Assembly (NCBI RefSeq): GCF_024172085.1
Contig: NZ_JAMZDZ010000001.1
Location: forward strand, 6,572,001-6,636,000
DNA length: 64,000 bases
Direction: 5' to 3'
From: Hamadaea flava
Lineage (GTDB): Bacteria; Actinomycetota; Actinomycetes; Mycobacteriales; Micromonosporaceae
Shown here: positions 8,506-16,620 of the stretch, one piece after another
Position numbering within the stretch: position 1 is the stretch's first letter
Layout: every line of letters begins with the position of its first letter
The notes under the pieces: model-generated
The model's database searches: none
What the model saw: the letters and a program-made list of their open reading frames with translations, nothing else
What the model was told of the DNA's origin: nothing
Position numbers and translations under genes: made by a program

Positions 8506-9530
8506 CGGCGACACTGGAGTTCACCCTCGCCCCCGAATTGGAGGCGCACGAGCCGCCCGAGGCTCGCGGCCTGGCGCGCGACGAGGTACGCCTGCTGGTC
8601 GGCTCGGCCGACGGCGTCAGCCACCATCGGTTCGCCGATCTGCCGTCGCTGTTGCGGGCCGGGGACGTGCTGGTGGTCAACACCTCGGCCACGATGGCCT
8701 CGGCAGTGGACACTGTGGACAAGGAATTCGTCGTGCACTTCTCCACCCGCCAGCCCGACGGGCGCTGGGTCGTGGAAGTGCGGCGTCCGGTCGGCGGCTC
8801 GACGCAGCCGTACTTCGACGCGTACTCCGGGCTGCGGCTCACGCTTTCCGGCGGCGTGGTCGTCAGGCTGGCCGAGGCGTACTCGGACCGGCTGTGGATC
8901 GCCGAGGTCTCCGTAGACTCGGTGCCGCGCTATCTGCGCGCCCATGGCCGCCCGATTCGCTACTCCTATGTGGAACGCGACTGGCCCCTGTGGGCGTACC
9001 GCAGCGTCTTCGCGATCAGCACCCCGGACGATCGCGAGGGCAGCGCGGAGATGCCGAGCGCGAGCCGGCCGTTCACCGAGGCGCTGGTGACGCGGTTGGC
9101 CAGCCGCGGCGTCGTCATCGCGCCGATCACCCTGCACACCGGCGTCGCCTCGCCCGAGGCGCACGAGCGGCCCTACCCCGAGCGGTTCGAGGTGCCCGAG
9201 ACCACCGCACGCCTGGTCACCCAGGCTCGCGCCGCCGGTGGGCGGGTCATCGCCGTGGGCACGACCGCGGTCCGCGCGCTGGAGACCGCCGCGCGAGCGG
9301 ACGGGTCGGTCCAGGCCGCGGCGGGGTGGACCGACGTCGTGGTCACGCCGGAGCGAGGCGTACGCGTCATCGACGGCCTGCTCACGGGGTTCCACGAGCC
9401 GAAGGCGTCCCACCTGCTGATGCTGTCCGCCATCGCCGGCGAGGATCTGCTGTCCACCTGCTATCGCGAGGCCGTCGAGCACGGATATCTCTGGCACGAG
9501 TTCGGCGATCTGAATCTCCTCGTCCCCTGA
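8502..9530 (+). CDS. QueA-like S-adenosylmethionine:tRNA ribosyltransferase-isomerase family protein
   Basis: A 342-residue protein of the QueA fold. QueA adds the ribosyl part of AdoMet to preQ1 in tRNA to make epoxyqueuosine. Recognisable blocks are the N-terminal RLLVG-type strand, LRAGDVLVVN, GTTAVRALETAA, and a GFHEPKASHLLML block where QueA has NFHLPRSTLLML. The first signature is altered: after VVN the sequence reads TSATMASAV, where true QueA has NDTRVIPAR. No other queuosine gene is in view. ATG at 8502 overlaps the VOC stop (ATGA). Likely a QueA paralogue of changed function. Confidence 0.78.
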   Translation: MTATLEFTLAPELEAHEPPEARGLARDEVRLLVGSADGVSHHRFADLPSLLRAGDVLVVNTSATMASAVDTVDKEFVVHFSTRQPDGRWVVEVRRPVGGSTQPYFDAYSGLRLTLSGGVVVRLAEAYSDRLWIAEVSVDSVPRYLRAHGRPIRYSYVERDWPLWAYRSVFAISTPDDREGSAEMPSASRPFTEALVTRLASRGVVIAPITLHTGVASPEAHERPYPERFEVPETTARLVTQARAAGGRVIAVGTTAVRALETAARADGSVQAAAGWTDVVVTPERGVRVIDGLLTGFHEPKASHLLMLSAIAGEDLLSTCYREAVEHGYLWHEFGDLNLLVP

Positions 9531-9540
9531 GCCTTGGTCA

Positions 9541-9577
9541 ATGAGGAGGACGCCGCGGGCTGCGGCGTCCTCCTCAT
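9541..9577. terminator. Intrinsic terminator-like hairpin after the QueA-like gene
   Basis: A perfect 16-bp stem, ATGAGGAGGACGCCGC (9541-9556) and its complement at 9562-9577, closes a 5-nt loop GGGCT. It begins 10 nt after the QueA-like stop. There is no strong U-tract, as is common in high-GC actinomycetes. It probably ends the SDR-VOC-QueA operon. Confidence 0.75.
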
Positions 9578-9632
9578 CCGTGCAACCGGTTCCGTGCAAC
9601 CGGTTCCGTGCAACCGGTTCCGTGCAACCGGC
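9577..9632. repeat. Four tandem 14-bp repeats
   Basis: Unit TCCGTGCAACCGGT occurs at 9577-9590, 9591-9604 and 9605-9618. A fourth copy at 9619-9632 ends in C. Each unit contains ACCGGT, and each junction of the first three forms the palindrome AACCGGTT. The block lies between convergent genes, directly after the terminator stem. Confidence 0.9.
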
Positions 9633-9638
9633 TCGGTG

Positions 9639-9845
9639 CTACTTGTTCATGGCGTCCTTGGCCTTCTGGCCCATCTCCGACGCCTTGTCCTTGGCCTTCT
9701 GGCCCATGTTCTTGGCCTTGCCCGACATCTCCTCCGACTGGCCTTCGTCCTGCATTCGCTCGTCGTCGGTCATGTCGCCCATTTGTTCCTTGGCCTTGCC
9801 CTTCCACTCCTGGGCTTCATTGCGGATGTTGTCGTCCATACCCAT
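9639..9845 (-). CDS. CsbD-family stress protein
   Basis: A 68-residue, highly charged small protein of the CsbD family. The family core EWKGKAKEQMGDMT (about residues 13-26) is followed by lysine/alanine-rich repeats (MSGKAKNMGQKAKDKASEMG, then QKAKDAMNK) that resemble LEA-type helical repeats. CsbD proteins accumulate in general stress responses; molecular function is unknown. GAGGAGG stands about 10 nt before ATG 9845. It converges on the QueA-like operon across the terminator and the 14-bp repeats. Confidence 0.85.
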   Translation of the reverse strand: MGMDDNIRNEAQEWKGKAKEQMGDMTDDERMQDEGQSEEMSGKAKNMGQKAKDKASEMGQKAKDAMNK

Positions 9846-9992
9846 GGCTCTGAGACCTCCTCGGGCTCGGTTATCCGAGCGGTACCCCCGTCGCGGCCCG
9901 CTAACCACCGTTATGGCGCGGATAAATCGGACATAACGGCACTGGTGGGGATGCCGTGGCGGAATGTCGGAGCACGGTGGCACGATCTCGGC

Positions 9993-10625
9993 ATGAGCGT
10001 CCGAGACGACTACCTCGCCAGTGCTGCCGTGGCGGCGGCGTTCCTCGCCGAACCCGCCGTGGCGGCCCGCTGGGCCGAGCCGAGCGCGTTGGCCAAGCTG
10101 AGCGTCGGCGGGCTGGCCGGCCACCTCTCCCGGCAGATCGTGGTGATCCCGGGAGTCCTGGCCGCGCCACCGTCGGCCGCCGCGCCGATCGACCTCGTCG
10201 AGCACTACACCCAGGTCAAATGGCGTGGGGCGGAGCTGGACGAGGAGACGAACGCGGGGATCCGCGAAACGGGAGAGACCGCGGCCGCGCCCGGACCCGC
10301 CGCGATCAACGACGACGTCGCCGCGGCCCTCGCCGAGCTACCCGGAGTCGTGCTCGGGCGCTCGGACGGCGGCGTCCTCGTGCCCTGGACGGGCTGGACG
10401 CTCACCGTGGACGGCTTCCTCACGACGCGGCTGCTGGAGCTGATCGTGCACACCGACGATCTGGCCGTCAGCGTCGGCGCGGTGACGCCGGAGTTCCCGC
10501 CCTCGGCGGTGCAGACCGTGGTCGACCTGCTGTCGCGGTTGGCCGTGCAGCGGCACGGGGCGGTGAACATCCTCCGCGCGCTCAGCCGGGCCGAGCGCGC
10601 ACCGGCGACGATCGCGGCGATCTGA
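9993..10625 (+). CDS. Maleylpyruvate isomerase-like (mycothiol-dependent DinB-fold) protein
   Basis: A 210-residue protein of the MDMPI/DinB-like superfamily, whose best-known members use mycothiol as cofactor. Supporting blocks are VGGLAGHLSRQIVVIP, with the His of the metal site, and the C-terminal LLELIVHTDDLAVSVG, with the characteristic HxxDL pattern. ATG at 9993 is preferred over longer starts because the conserved four-helix core begins right after it and a CACGAT box ends 6 nt upstream. It stands alone; substrate unknown. Confidence 0.75.
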   Translation: MSVRDDYLASAAVAAAFLAEPAVAARWAEPSALAKLSVGGLAGHLSRQIVVIPGVLAAPPSAAAPIDLVEHYTQVKWRGAELDEETNAGIRETGETAAAPGPAAINDDVAAALAELPGVVLGRSDGGVLVPWTGWTLTVDGFLTTRLLELIVHTDDLAVSVGAVTPEFPPSAVQTVVDLLSRLAVQRHGAVNILRALSRAERAPATIAAI

Positions 10626-10694
10626 CGCTCGTCTCCGGTTTTCGCCCACGCGTGGGGCCCGCTGATGGCGTCGCTGTTGCTTGGCGCCGCCGGG

Positions 10695-11495
10695 TCAGAG
10701 GCCGAGGAGGGCGGCGAGCTGGGCGACGCCGGGTAGCCGCCGCGCGCCCTTCGGGTCAGCCTCCACTGTGGTCACATCGGCGACCACGACGGTGACGTTG
10801 TCCGGCGCGCCCGCCTGGAGCGCCAGCTTCACCAGCTGCTCGGCGGCCTGCTTGACCTCTGGGTGCGTCTGCAGCGCGTGGGCGATGCTGTGGTCGGTGA
10901 CGATGTCGGAGAGCCCGTCGCTGCACAGCAGGAACCGGTCGCCCGGGCGGATCGAGACGGTGGAACACGCGGTGGTGAAGTCGAGCCCCTGCACGGACTG
11001 GGTGATGAGGGACTTCTGCGGGTGGTGGCGGGCGTCGTCCTCGGAGAGGACCCCGCGGTCGATCAGGGACTGCACGTAGGTGTCGTCCTTGGTCAGCCGG
11101 CGCAGCTCGCCCTCCCGCAGCAGGTACGCCCGGGAGTCGCCGACGTGCGCCACCAACACCTCGGCCGCGTCGTCGGCGTCGGCGGACAGCAGCACGGCCG
11201 TCATCGTGGTGCCCATGCCCTCCTTCAACGGGTCGTCGAGGGTGGCCTGGTAGATCCCCCGGTTCGCGGTCATGAGGTGGTCGAGGAGCACCCGCGCCGG
11301 TTCGTCGCCGAGGTCGGCGGTCTCCAGGGCGGCCAGCTCGCGGATCACGATCGCGCTCGCGTCCTCGCCCGCGGGAGCCCCGCCGACCCCGTCGGCGATC
11401 ACGAGCAACCGGGACCCGGCGTACGCCGAATCCTCGTTGTTCGCCCGGATCAGCCCGAGGTCGGTGAGCAGAACGGAGCGGAGGGCGAGACTCAT
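10695..11495 (-). CDS. PP2C-type serine/threonine phosphatase
   Basis: A 266-residue metal-dependent protein phosphatase of the bacterial PP2C (PstP/Stp) type, cytoplasmic. All core motifs are present: NNEDSAYAG, IADGVGG, GMGTTMTAVLL, VGDSRAYL, LCSDGLSDI and APDNVTVVV, supplying the Asp ligands of the bimetal centre. No membrane segment follows, unlike PstP of the cell-division cluster. The neighbours are unrelated, and no Ser/Thr kinase gene is in the window, so its partner kinase must be elsewhere. Confidence 0.92.
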   Translation of the reverse strand: MSLALRSVLLTDLGLIRANNEDSAYAGSRLLVIADGVGGAPAGEDASAIVIRELAALETADLGDEPARVLLDHLMTANRGIYQATLDDPLKEGMGTTMTAVLLSADADDAAEVLVAHVGDSRAYLLREGELRRLTKDDTYVQSLIDRGVLSEDDARHHPQKSLITQSVQGLDFTTACSTVSIRPGDRFLLCSDGLSDIVTDHSIAHALQTHPEVKQAAEQLVKLALQAGAPDNVTVVVADVTTVEADPKGARRLPGVAQLAALLGL

Positions 11496-11607
11496 CCCTC
11501 AAGGGTGCAGGCAAGGATGGTCAGATGTCTCTAGGCATTAGTACGTAATTTCTCGCAGACCCCTCTCGGCCGTGAGAGAAATGTGGGGCAACCGTATCCT
11601 TTGGGCC

Positions 11608-12585
11608 GTGAACCCGGTGCCGATGGTTGGGCGCGCCGACGAACTGCGGGAGCTCGTCGGCCAATGGGAGCGGGTCGTATCGCCGGATTTGTCGAGTACC
11701 GGGGTGGTCGTCCTGACCGGCCAGCCAGGCGTCGGCAAGAGCCGCCTGGTCGCGACGGCGGTCGAGGCGTTCGCCCCTCGCCCGGCGACGGTGCTGACCG
11801 GCACCGCCCGGCTGCACTCGCCGGCCCCGTACGACTGGCTCGCCGCCGTGCTGAGCGGACGGGATACGCGTACGCTGCCCGTCCCGGCCGACGGACTGGG
11901 CTGGCTCGCCCAGGACCCCCAGGCTCCGACCGAGCGCTACGCGCCGGACGCGCTCCTGCGCCTCGCCGTACGCACCGTGCGCGCACTGGTCGGCGACGGG
12001 CCGGCCGTCCTGATCGTCGAAGACCTGCACGCCCTCGACCCGGCCAGCCTGAGCCTCATCGCCGAACTCGCGGCGGCCCCGAGACTCCCGGCGCTCCTCA
12101 TCGTGACGAGCCAACCGGCCGAAGCGGCCGTCGCGCGGCACCTGGTCGCGCGTACGCTCGCCCGCCTGTCGGGCACGCCGAACGCCGTCCGGCAGCACCT
12201 CGGGCCGCTCGACCCGGAACGCGTGACCGAAATCCTCGCGGCGGCCCACCCCGAACTGCCGGACGCCGAACGAGTCGGGCTCGCCGTGTGGCGGCGTACC
12301 GGGGGGAATCCGTATCTCCTCAGCGAACTGCTGGCGACCACGGCCGGACGTGGCCTGGCCGCGCTCGAAGACGAACCCGTCGGGCCGGAGGCCGAACAGG
12401 TCGAACTGACCGCCCGGGAACTCCAAGTGCTGGAATGCCTCGCCGCCGGGATGTCCAACAAACAGGTCGCGAAGTCGCTCGACATCTCGATCCGGACGGT
12501 TGCCGTGCACGTGTCCAACCTGCTGCGGAAGACCGGTTCGTCGTCGCGTACCGAGGCGGCGCTGTGGGCCGTCAAACGCCCCTGA
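11608..12585 (+). CDS. Compact LuxR-family regulator with AAA ATPase domain
   Basis: A 325-residue regulator. An N-terminal STAND/AAA-type ATPase has Walker A LTGQPGVGKSRLV and Walker B AVLIVEDLHALD. Directly after it comes a LuxR helix-turn-helix (LTARELQVLECLAAGMSN, then DISIRTVAVHVSNLLRK). LAL regulators such as MalT are usually about 900 residues with long repeats between these domains; here the sensor region is missing, with no sign of a frameshift. Start GTG 11608 is chosen because TATCCT (11595-11600) ends 7 nt upstream; the frame is open to 11572. Ligand and targets unknown. Confidence 0.78.
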   Translation: MNPVPMVGRADELRELVGQWERVVSPDLSSTGVVVLTGQPGVGKSRLVATAVEAFAPRPATVLTGTARLHSPAPYDWLAAVLSGRDTRTLPVPADGLGWLAQDPQAPTERYAPDALLRLAVRTVRALVGDGPAVLIVEDLHALDPASLSLIAELAAAPRLPALLIVTSQPAEAAVARHLVARTLARLSGTPNAVRQHLGPLDPERVTEILAAAHPELPDAERVGLAVWRRTGGNPYLLSELLATTAGRGLAALEDEPVGPEAEQVELTARELQVLECLAAGMSNKQVAKSLDISIRTVAVHVSNLLRKTGSSSRTEAALWAVKRP

Positions 12586-12620
12586 CCCGCGCGCCCTCCC
12601 GTTCGCCGCTCCCGCATCGG

Positions 12621-12685
12621 GCGCTGGATCAGGGATCTGTGTCGAATCTTGCCCCAAGATTCGACCGGGAACCCTGATCCAGGCG
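12621..12685. repeat. Palindromic intergenic repeat, copy A
   Basis: A nested double hairpin between convergent genes. The outer arms are CTGGATCAGGG (12624-12634) and CCCTGATCCAG (12672-12682). The inner arms are GTCGAATCTTG (12641-12651) and CAAGATTCGAC (12655-12665), with loop CCC. A nearly identical element is at 31456-31523. It could end transcription from both sides. Confidence 0.85.
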
Positions 12686-12718
12686 CCGAATTCGCGGCCG
12701 CCGCGGGATGGTGGCGGA

Positions 12719-13687
12719 TCAGCCGGCGCGGCCACGCGGCTTGAGCTGACCGGGCGGTAGCGCGGGAGCCGGCAGCCGGTCCCCGTCGTAGCCGTGCACT
12801 TCGCCGAAGCCGCCCGTCCCCGCGTTCCACGCCTCGCGGGCCTGTGCGACCTCGTCCCCGGTACGCGCCACGAAGTTCCACCACATCACGATCTCCTCCG
12901 CGAACGGTTCCCCGCCGAGGAGCAGCACTGCCGTGTCCACATCAGACTCCAGTTGGACGTCCGATCGGTGGGAACCCAGATACAGCAACGATCCCGGCTC
13001 CAGCAGTACGCCGTCCACCCGGGCGCCGCCGGACATCGTGAGCGCGGCGTACTCGAAGTCGGGTTCCAGCGGGAAGCGTGCGTCGGCACCGGCCGCCAGA
13101 CTCAGGTCGGCCCCGACGAGCGGGGAGTACGTCGTCCCAGGGGACGCCGCGCCGTCGATCTCACCGAGCATCACGGTCGCCGTCACGCCGCCGCCGGTGA
13201 CCACCGGAAGCGTGGGGTGGTGTTCGAAGGCCGGCTCGACATGCCGGTACTCGTCGGGCAGTGCCACCCAGAGCTGCGCGCCGTGCAGCAGCGGAAGATG
13301 TTCGCGAGGCGATTCCTCGGAGTGGGCGATGGCCCGGCCGGAGGTCATCACGCCCAGCTGACCCGGGCGCAGCGTCTGGAGGCTGCCGAGGCTGTCGCGG
13401 TGCAGCACCTCGCCCTCGTGCAGCCAGCTCACCGTCTGCAGACCCATGTGCGGATGCGGTGGCACCTGCATCCCGGGCTCGGCGGCGATGTCGTCCGGCC
13501 CGTAGTGGTCGATGAAGCACCACGCGCCGATCATGCGCCGGCCGAGGGTCGGCAACAGGCGGCGTACCTGGGTGCTCTCGCCGAGCTGCACGACTCGGCC
13601 CGGGATCAGGTCGCGTACCGGCTCGGCGGCGACACCGGCCCGGCCGCCGCAGGTGGACATCGCCGGGGCGCGGTCGAGGTTGCTCAT
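12719..13687 (-). CDS. Pirin family protein
   Basis: A 322-residue bicupin of the pirin family. The N-terminal cupin holds the metal-binding signature PHPHMGLQTVSWLHEGEVLH, giving the three His and one Glu that bind Fe(II) in pirins. The C-terminal cupin ends near VMWWNFVARTGDEV, a conserved pirin block. Bacterial pirins act as quercetinases or redox-linked regulators; which applies is not clear. The start ATG at 13687 is 6 nt past a TAGGTT box (13694-13699). The gene converges on the LuxR regulator across repeat copy A. Confidence 0.9.
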   Translation of the reverse strand: MSNLDRAPAMSTCGGRAGVAAEPVRDLIPGRVVQLGESTQVRRLLPTLGRRMIGAWCFIDHYGPDDIAAEPGMQVPPHPHMGLQTVSWLHEGEVLHRDSLGSLQTLRPGQLGVMTSGRAIAHSEESPREHLPLLHGAQLWVALPDEYRHVEPAFEHHPTLPVVTGGGVTATVMLGEIDGAASPGTTYSPLVGADLSLAAGADARFPLEPDFEYAALTMSGGARVDGVLLEPGSLLYLGSHRSDVQLESDVDTAVLLLGGEPFAEEIVMWWNFVARTGDEVAQAREAWNAGTGGFGEVHGYDGDRLPAPALPPGQLKPRGRAG

Positions 13688-13737
13688 GCGCTCAACCTAC
13701 CCGCGCCCCGGCGCCCCCCGGACCCGAAACCAAGGGG

Positions 13738-14760
13738 TTAGACGAAGGCGGTGGTCCAGTAGCGGGCCTTGTAGAACTTCGCTCCCGTACGCTTGCCGGC
13801 TCCGCCGCTGGAGAAGCCGACCGACGTCGTCCAGTACTGGCTTTCGCTGGGCGCGTCGACGTAGAACCGCACGCCGTTCGGCAGGCTCCCGTACGCCTTG
13901 ACGTAGGTGGAGGTGCTGATCCGCTTCTTGCCGCTGAACACCCAGCTCGATCCGGCGTACAGCAGGCTGACCTCCCAGACGCCGTGGTTCGCGCCGGTGC
14001 CGCCGACAGTGTAGAAGAACTTGCCGGAGGCGTAGTCGGGCTGCAGGTCGTGCCCGGTGCCGGAGAACGTCGTCTTGCAGGCGAGCTTCAGCCCGGTCAG
14101 GTGCCCGCTGCTGTTCACGACGAGGTGGTACGCCCGCAGCTCGCCCTTGCCGACGGCCAGCAGCAGCCCGCTGCTGGTGTCGTAGAGCACGCCGTGCGCG
14201 CCTTCGAAGCCGTATTTCACCGAGCCGCTGTAGGACGTGCCCGGCTTGCCGCCGTTGCTCGACGGGATGAACAGGCTCAGGCCGCCGCCGTCGACGAACG
14301 AGCTGCTGTACTGCCGGGCCCGCGAGGACGCCACGACGATCGCGCCGTAGTTCTTGATGCGCTCGACGGCGTGCGGGTTGCCCGGCACGGTGGCGCTCCA
14401 GACGACGCTCTTCGAACTCTGGTCGATCATCGCCGCCTTGCCGCCCGCCGAGGCGGTGCCGGACGCGGTCACCAGCACGACGTCGCCCCAGGCCGCGGTG
14501 GGGCGGCGCTTGACGTCGGACAGGTTCGTCCAGGTCGACCCGGACGGCGCCGACCAGCGCCAGCGCACGTTGGAGTCGGTCCACGAGGTGGTCGAGTGGC
14601 TGAACACGAGCACGTCGTTCGTCTTCTGCTCGGTCGTGGCCACCAGGTATTCCGCGGCGGCGGCCGGTTCGGCGGCGACGAGCGCGCCGGCCACCGTGCC
14701 GCCGGTCGCGGCGACGACTCCGGCCGCGGCGGTGCTGCCCAGCAGGGTCCTTCTGCGCAT
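13738..14760 (-). CDS. Tat-exported protein of unknown function (DUF6528-like)
   Basis: A 340-residue secreted protein. The N-terminus MRRRTLLGSTAAAG followed by a hydrophobic run and AEPAAAAEY is a twin-arginine signal with a plausible cleavage after AAA. The mature part is made of repeated beta-strand blocks such as DVLVFSHS, DVVLVTASG, GAIVVASS and GVLYDTSSG, as in beta-propellers. It resembles what I recall as DUF6528; that assignment is tentative. ATG 14760 has GGGGAGA about 5 nt upstream. No functional neighbour. Confidence 0.65.
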   Translation of the reverse strand: MRRRTLLGSTAAAGVVAATGGTVAGALVAAEPAAAAEYLVATTEQKTNDVLVFSHSTTSWTDSNVRWRWSAPSGSTWTNLSDVKRRPTAAWGDVVLVTASGTASAGGKAAMIDQSSKSVVWSATVPGNPHAVERIKNYGAIVVASSRARQYSSSFVDGGGLSLFIPSSNGGKPGTSYSGSVKYGFEGAHGVLYDTSSGLLLAVGKGELRAYHLVVNSSGHLTGLKLACKTTFSGTGHDLQPDYASGKFFYTVGGTGANHGVWEVSLLYAGSSWVFSGKKRISTSTYVKAYGSLPNGVRFYVDAPSESQYWTTSVGFSSGGAGKRTGAKFYKARYWTTAFV

Positions 14761-14916
14761 TGGTCTCCCCAGATCCGCGGGCCGCCGGTCGGGGGCCCGA
14801 TCGGTCAAGATCCTGACACCGTGGGGCAACCTCGGCAAACACTGGATGTCCGCCCTGTGGATAACCTCAGGGCAAGAGTCGGATATCCGTGACTATCTGG
14901 GCGCTAGCCGCTTTCC

Positions 14917-16620
14917 GTGGGCACTCTGGCCAACGTGGACACCGTCATTATCGTAGGAGCGGGGCCGACGGGCCTGACGGCGGCACTGGAGCTGGCCAAC
15001 CACGGCATCCCGACCATTCTCATCGACTCCGGCGACCTGAGTTCCGCGGCCGAGACCGGTTCACGGGCCATCGCCATCCATCGCACGGCGCTTTCCGTCT
15101 GGGAGCGCCTCGGGTGCGCGGGCCCGATGCTCGCGGAGGGCGTCGCGTGGCGGACGCGGCGTACCTTCCTCGGCACCCGCGAGATCCTCACCCAGGTTCT
15201 GCCCCCGGCCGAGGGCGGCCTGCCGACCTTCCTCAACCTTCAGCAGTACCGCACCGAACACCATCTGCTCGCGGCGGCCCGCGCGCACCCCCTGATCGAG
15301 CTGCGGCCCGGCCATCGCGTCACCGCGGTGCGCCAGGACCGCCGTCAGGTCACTGTTCAGATTCAGGATCGGACTGGTACGCACAGCGCAACGGCGGCGT
15401 ACGTGCTGGCCTGCGACGGCGCGCGGAGTTCGGTCCGCCGGGCGTTGGGGCTGGACTTCCCGGGGCAGACCTTCCCGGACCGGTTCCTCATCGCGGACAT
15501 CCGCGCCGAGCTGGACCTGCCGCCGGAGCCCCGGTTCTACTTCGATCATCCGGCGCATCCCGGCAGCACGGTGCTCATCCATCCGCAGCCGTTCGGGGTG
15601 TGGCGCATCGACTGGCAGCTCGGAGCGGACGTCGACGTCGACGCCGAGACCGCGCCGGACCGGATGGACGACCGCATCCGTACGCTGCTGACCGCGGTCG
15701 CCGGCCGGGACGTCGACTACGACCTCGTCTGGCTGAGCGACTACCGGTTCCATCAGCGGCTGCTGACCCGGCTGCGGCATCGGCGGGTCTTCTTCCTCGG
15801 CGACGCCGGTCATCTCGTGGCCCCGTTCGGGGCGCGCGGTATGAACGGCGCGGTGCAGGACGTCGAGAACCTCGGCTGGAAATTGGCCGCCGTGCTGCAC
15901 GGCTACGCGCCGGAGTCGCTGCTGGAGTCCTATCAGGACGAAAGGTGGGCGGCGCAGGAGCACAATCGGCAGGTCGTCTCGGCGACCATGCGGTTCATGG
16001 CTCCGCGTACGCGGTGGCAGTGGCTGCGGCGGGAGACCGTCCTGCGATTGGCCGCCCGCTGGAAGCGCGCCGCCCGCTGGGTCGACAGCGGACGGATGAG
16101 CGAGCCCTACCGGTACGCCGTCTCCGCCATCGTGCTCGCCGACGACGGCCCGGCCCGGCAGTGGCGGGGCGCACCGGACCTGGGCGGCAAGGTGCCCGAC
16201 GGCGACTGCGTCATTCAGGGCCGGGCCACCCGGCTTCGGCACCATGTAGGGCGCGACTGGGTGGCGCTGTGGTTCACCGGTGAACACCACGACGCCTGGC
16301 TGCCCGCCCGACCCGGGCAGGTCCCGTGCCGGCTGATCACGATCGACCCGGCCGACGCCGGCGACCTCGCTCAGGCGTACGCCGCCCGGCCGGGCTCGCT
16401 CTATCTCGTCCGGCCGGACGGGCACCTCGCCGCGCGCCGCCGGAAGGCGGGCCCCGGCGCTGTGCGTACCCTTCTGGAGATCATGGAGATGCGCGGACCG
16501 TCAGGGACGCACCTGGCCGACGTGCCACCGCACCTCCCGCAACAACGCGGCCAGGTCCGAGGCGACGTTGACGAACTGGAAGCCGGACTGGACCCGGTCG
16601 ATCGCCGCCCGGGAGTCTGA
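14917..16620 (+). CDS. FAD-dependent aromatic monooxygenase (class A)
   Basis: A 567-residue flavoprotein hydroxylase of the PheA/TfdB/MhpA type, using NAD(P)H and O2. The Rossmann motif IIVGAGPTGLTAALELANHG is near residue 12. The second FAD motif is VFFLGDAGHLVAPFGARGMN, with GWKLAAVL after it, and a DGARSSVR motif lies mid-protein. A thioredoxin-like C-terminal domain follows. The last 40 codons overlap the 3' end of the convergent aldolase gene by 120 bp and look like a run-on past the usual end. GTG 14917 is the assumed start. Substrate, probably phenolic, is not readable. Confidence 0.85.
   Translation: MGTLANVDTVIIVGAGPTGLTAALELANHGIPTILIDSGDLSSAAETGSRAIAIHRTALSVWERLGCAGPMLAEGVAWRTRRTFLGTREILTQVLPPAEGGLPTFLNLQQYRTEHHLLAAARAHPLIELRPGHRVTAVRQDRRQVTVQIQDRTGTHSATAAYVLACDGARSSVRRALGLDFPGQTFPDRFLIADIRAELDLPPEPRFYFDHPAHPGSTVLIHPQPFGVWRIDWQLGADVDVDAETAPDRMDDRIRTLLTAVAGRDVDYDLVWLSDYRFHQRLLTRLRHRRVFFLGDAGHLVAPFGARGMNGAVQDVENLGWKLAAVLHGYAPESLLESYQDERWAAQEHNRQVVSATMRFMAPRTRWQWLRRETVLRLAARWKRAARWVDSGRMSEPYRYAVSAIVLADDGPARQWRGAPDLGGKVPDGDCVIQGRATRLRHHVGRDWVALWFTGEHHDAWLPARPGQVPCRLITIDPADAGDLAQAYAARPGSLYLVRPDGHLAARRRKAGPGAVRTLLEIMEMRGPSGTHLADVPPHLPQQRGQVRGDVDELEAGLDPVDRRPGV

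Noticed and set aside
9577-9632. Possible CRISPR array
   Set aside because: The four 14-bp units are directly adjacent with no spacers and no cas genes are in the window.
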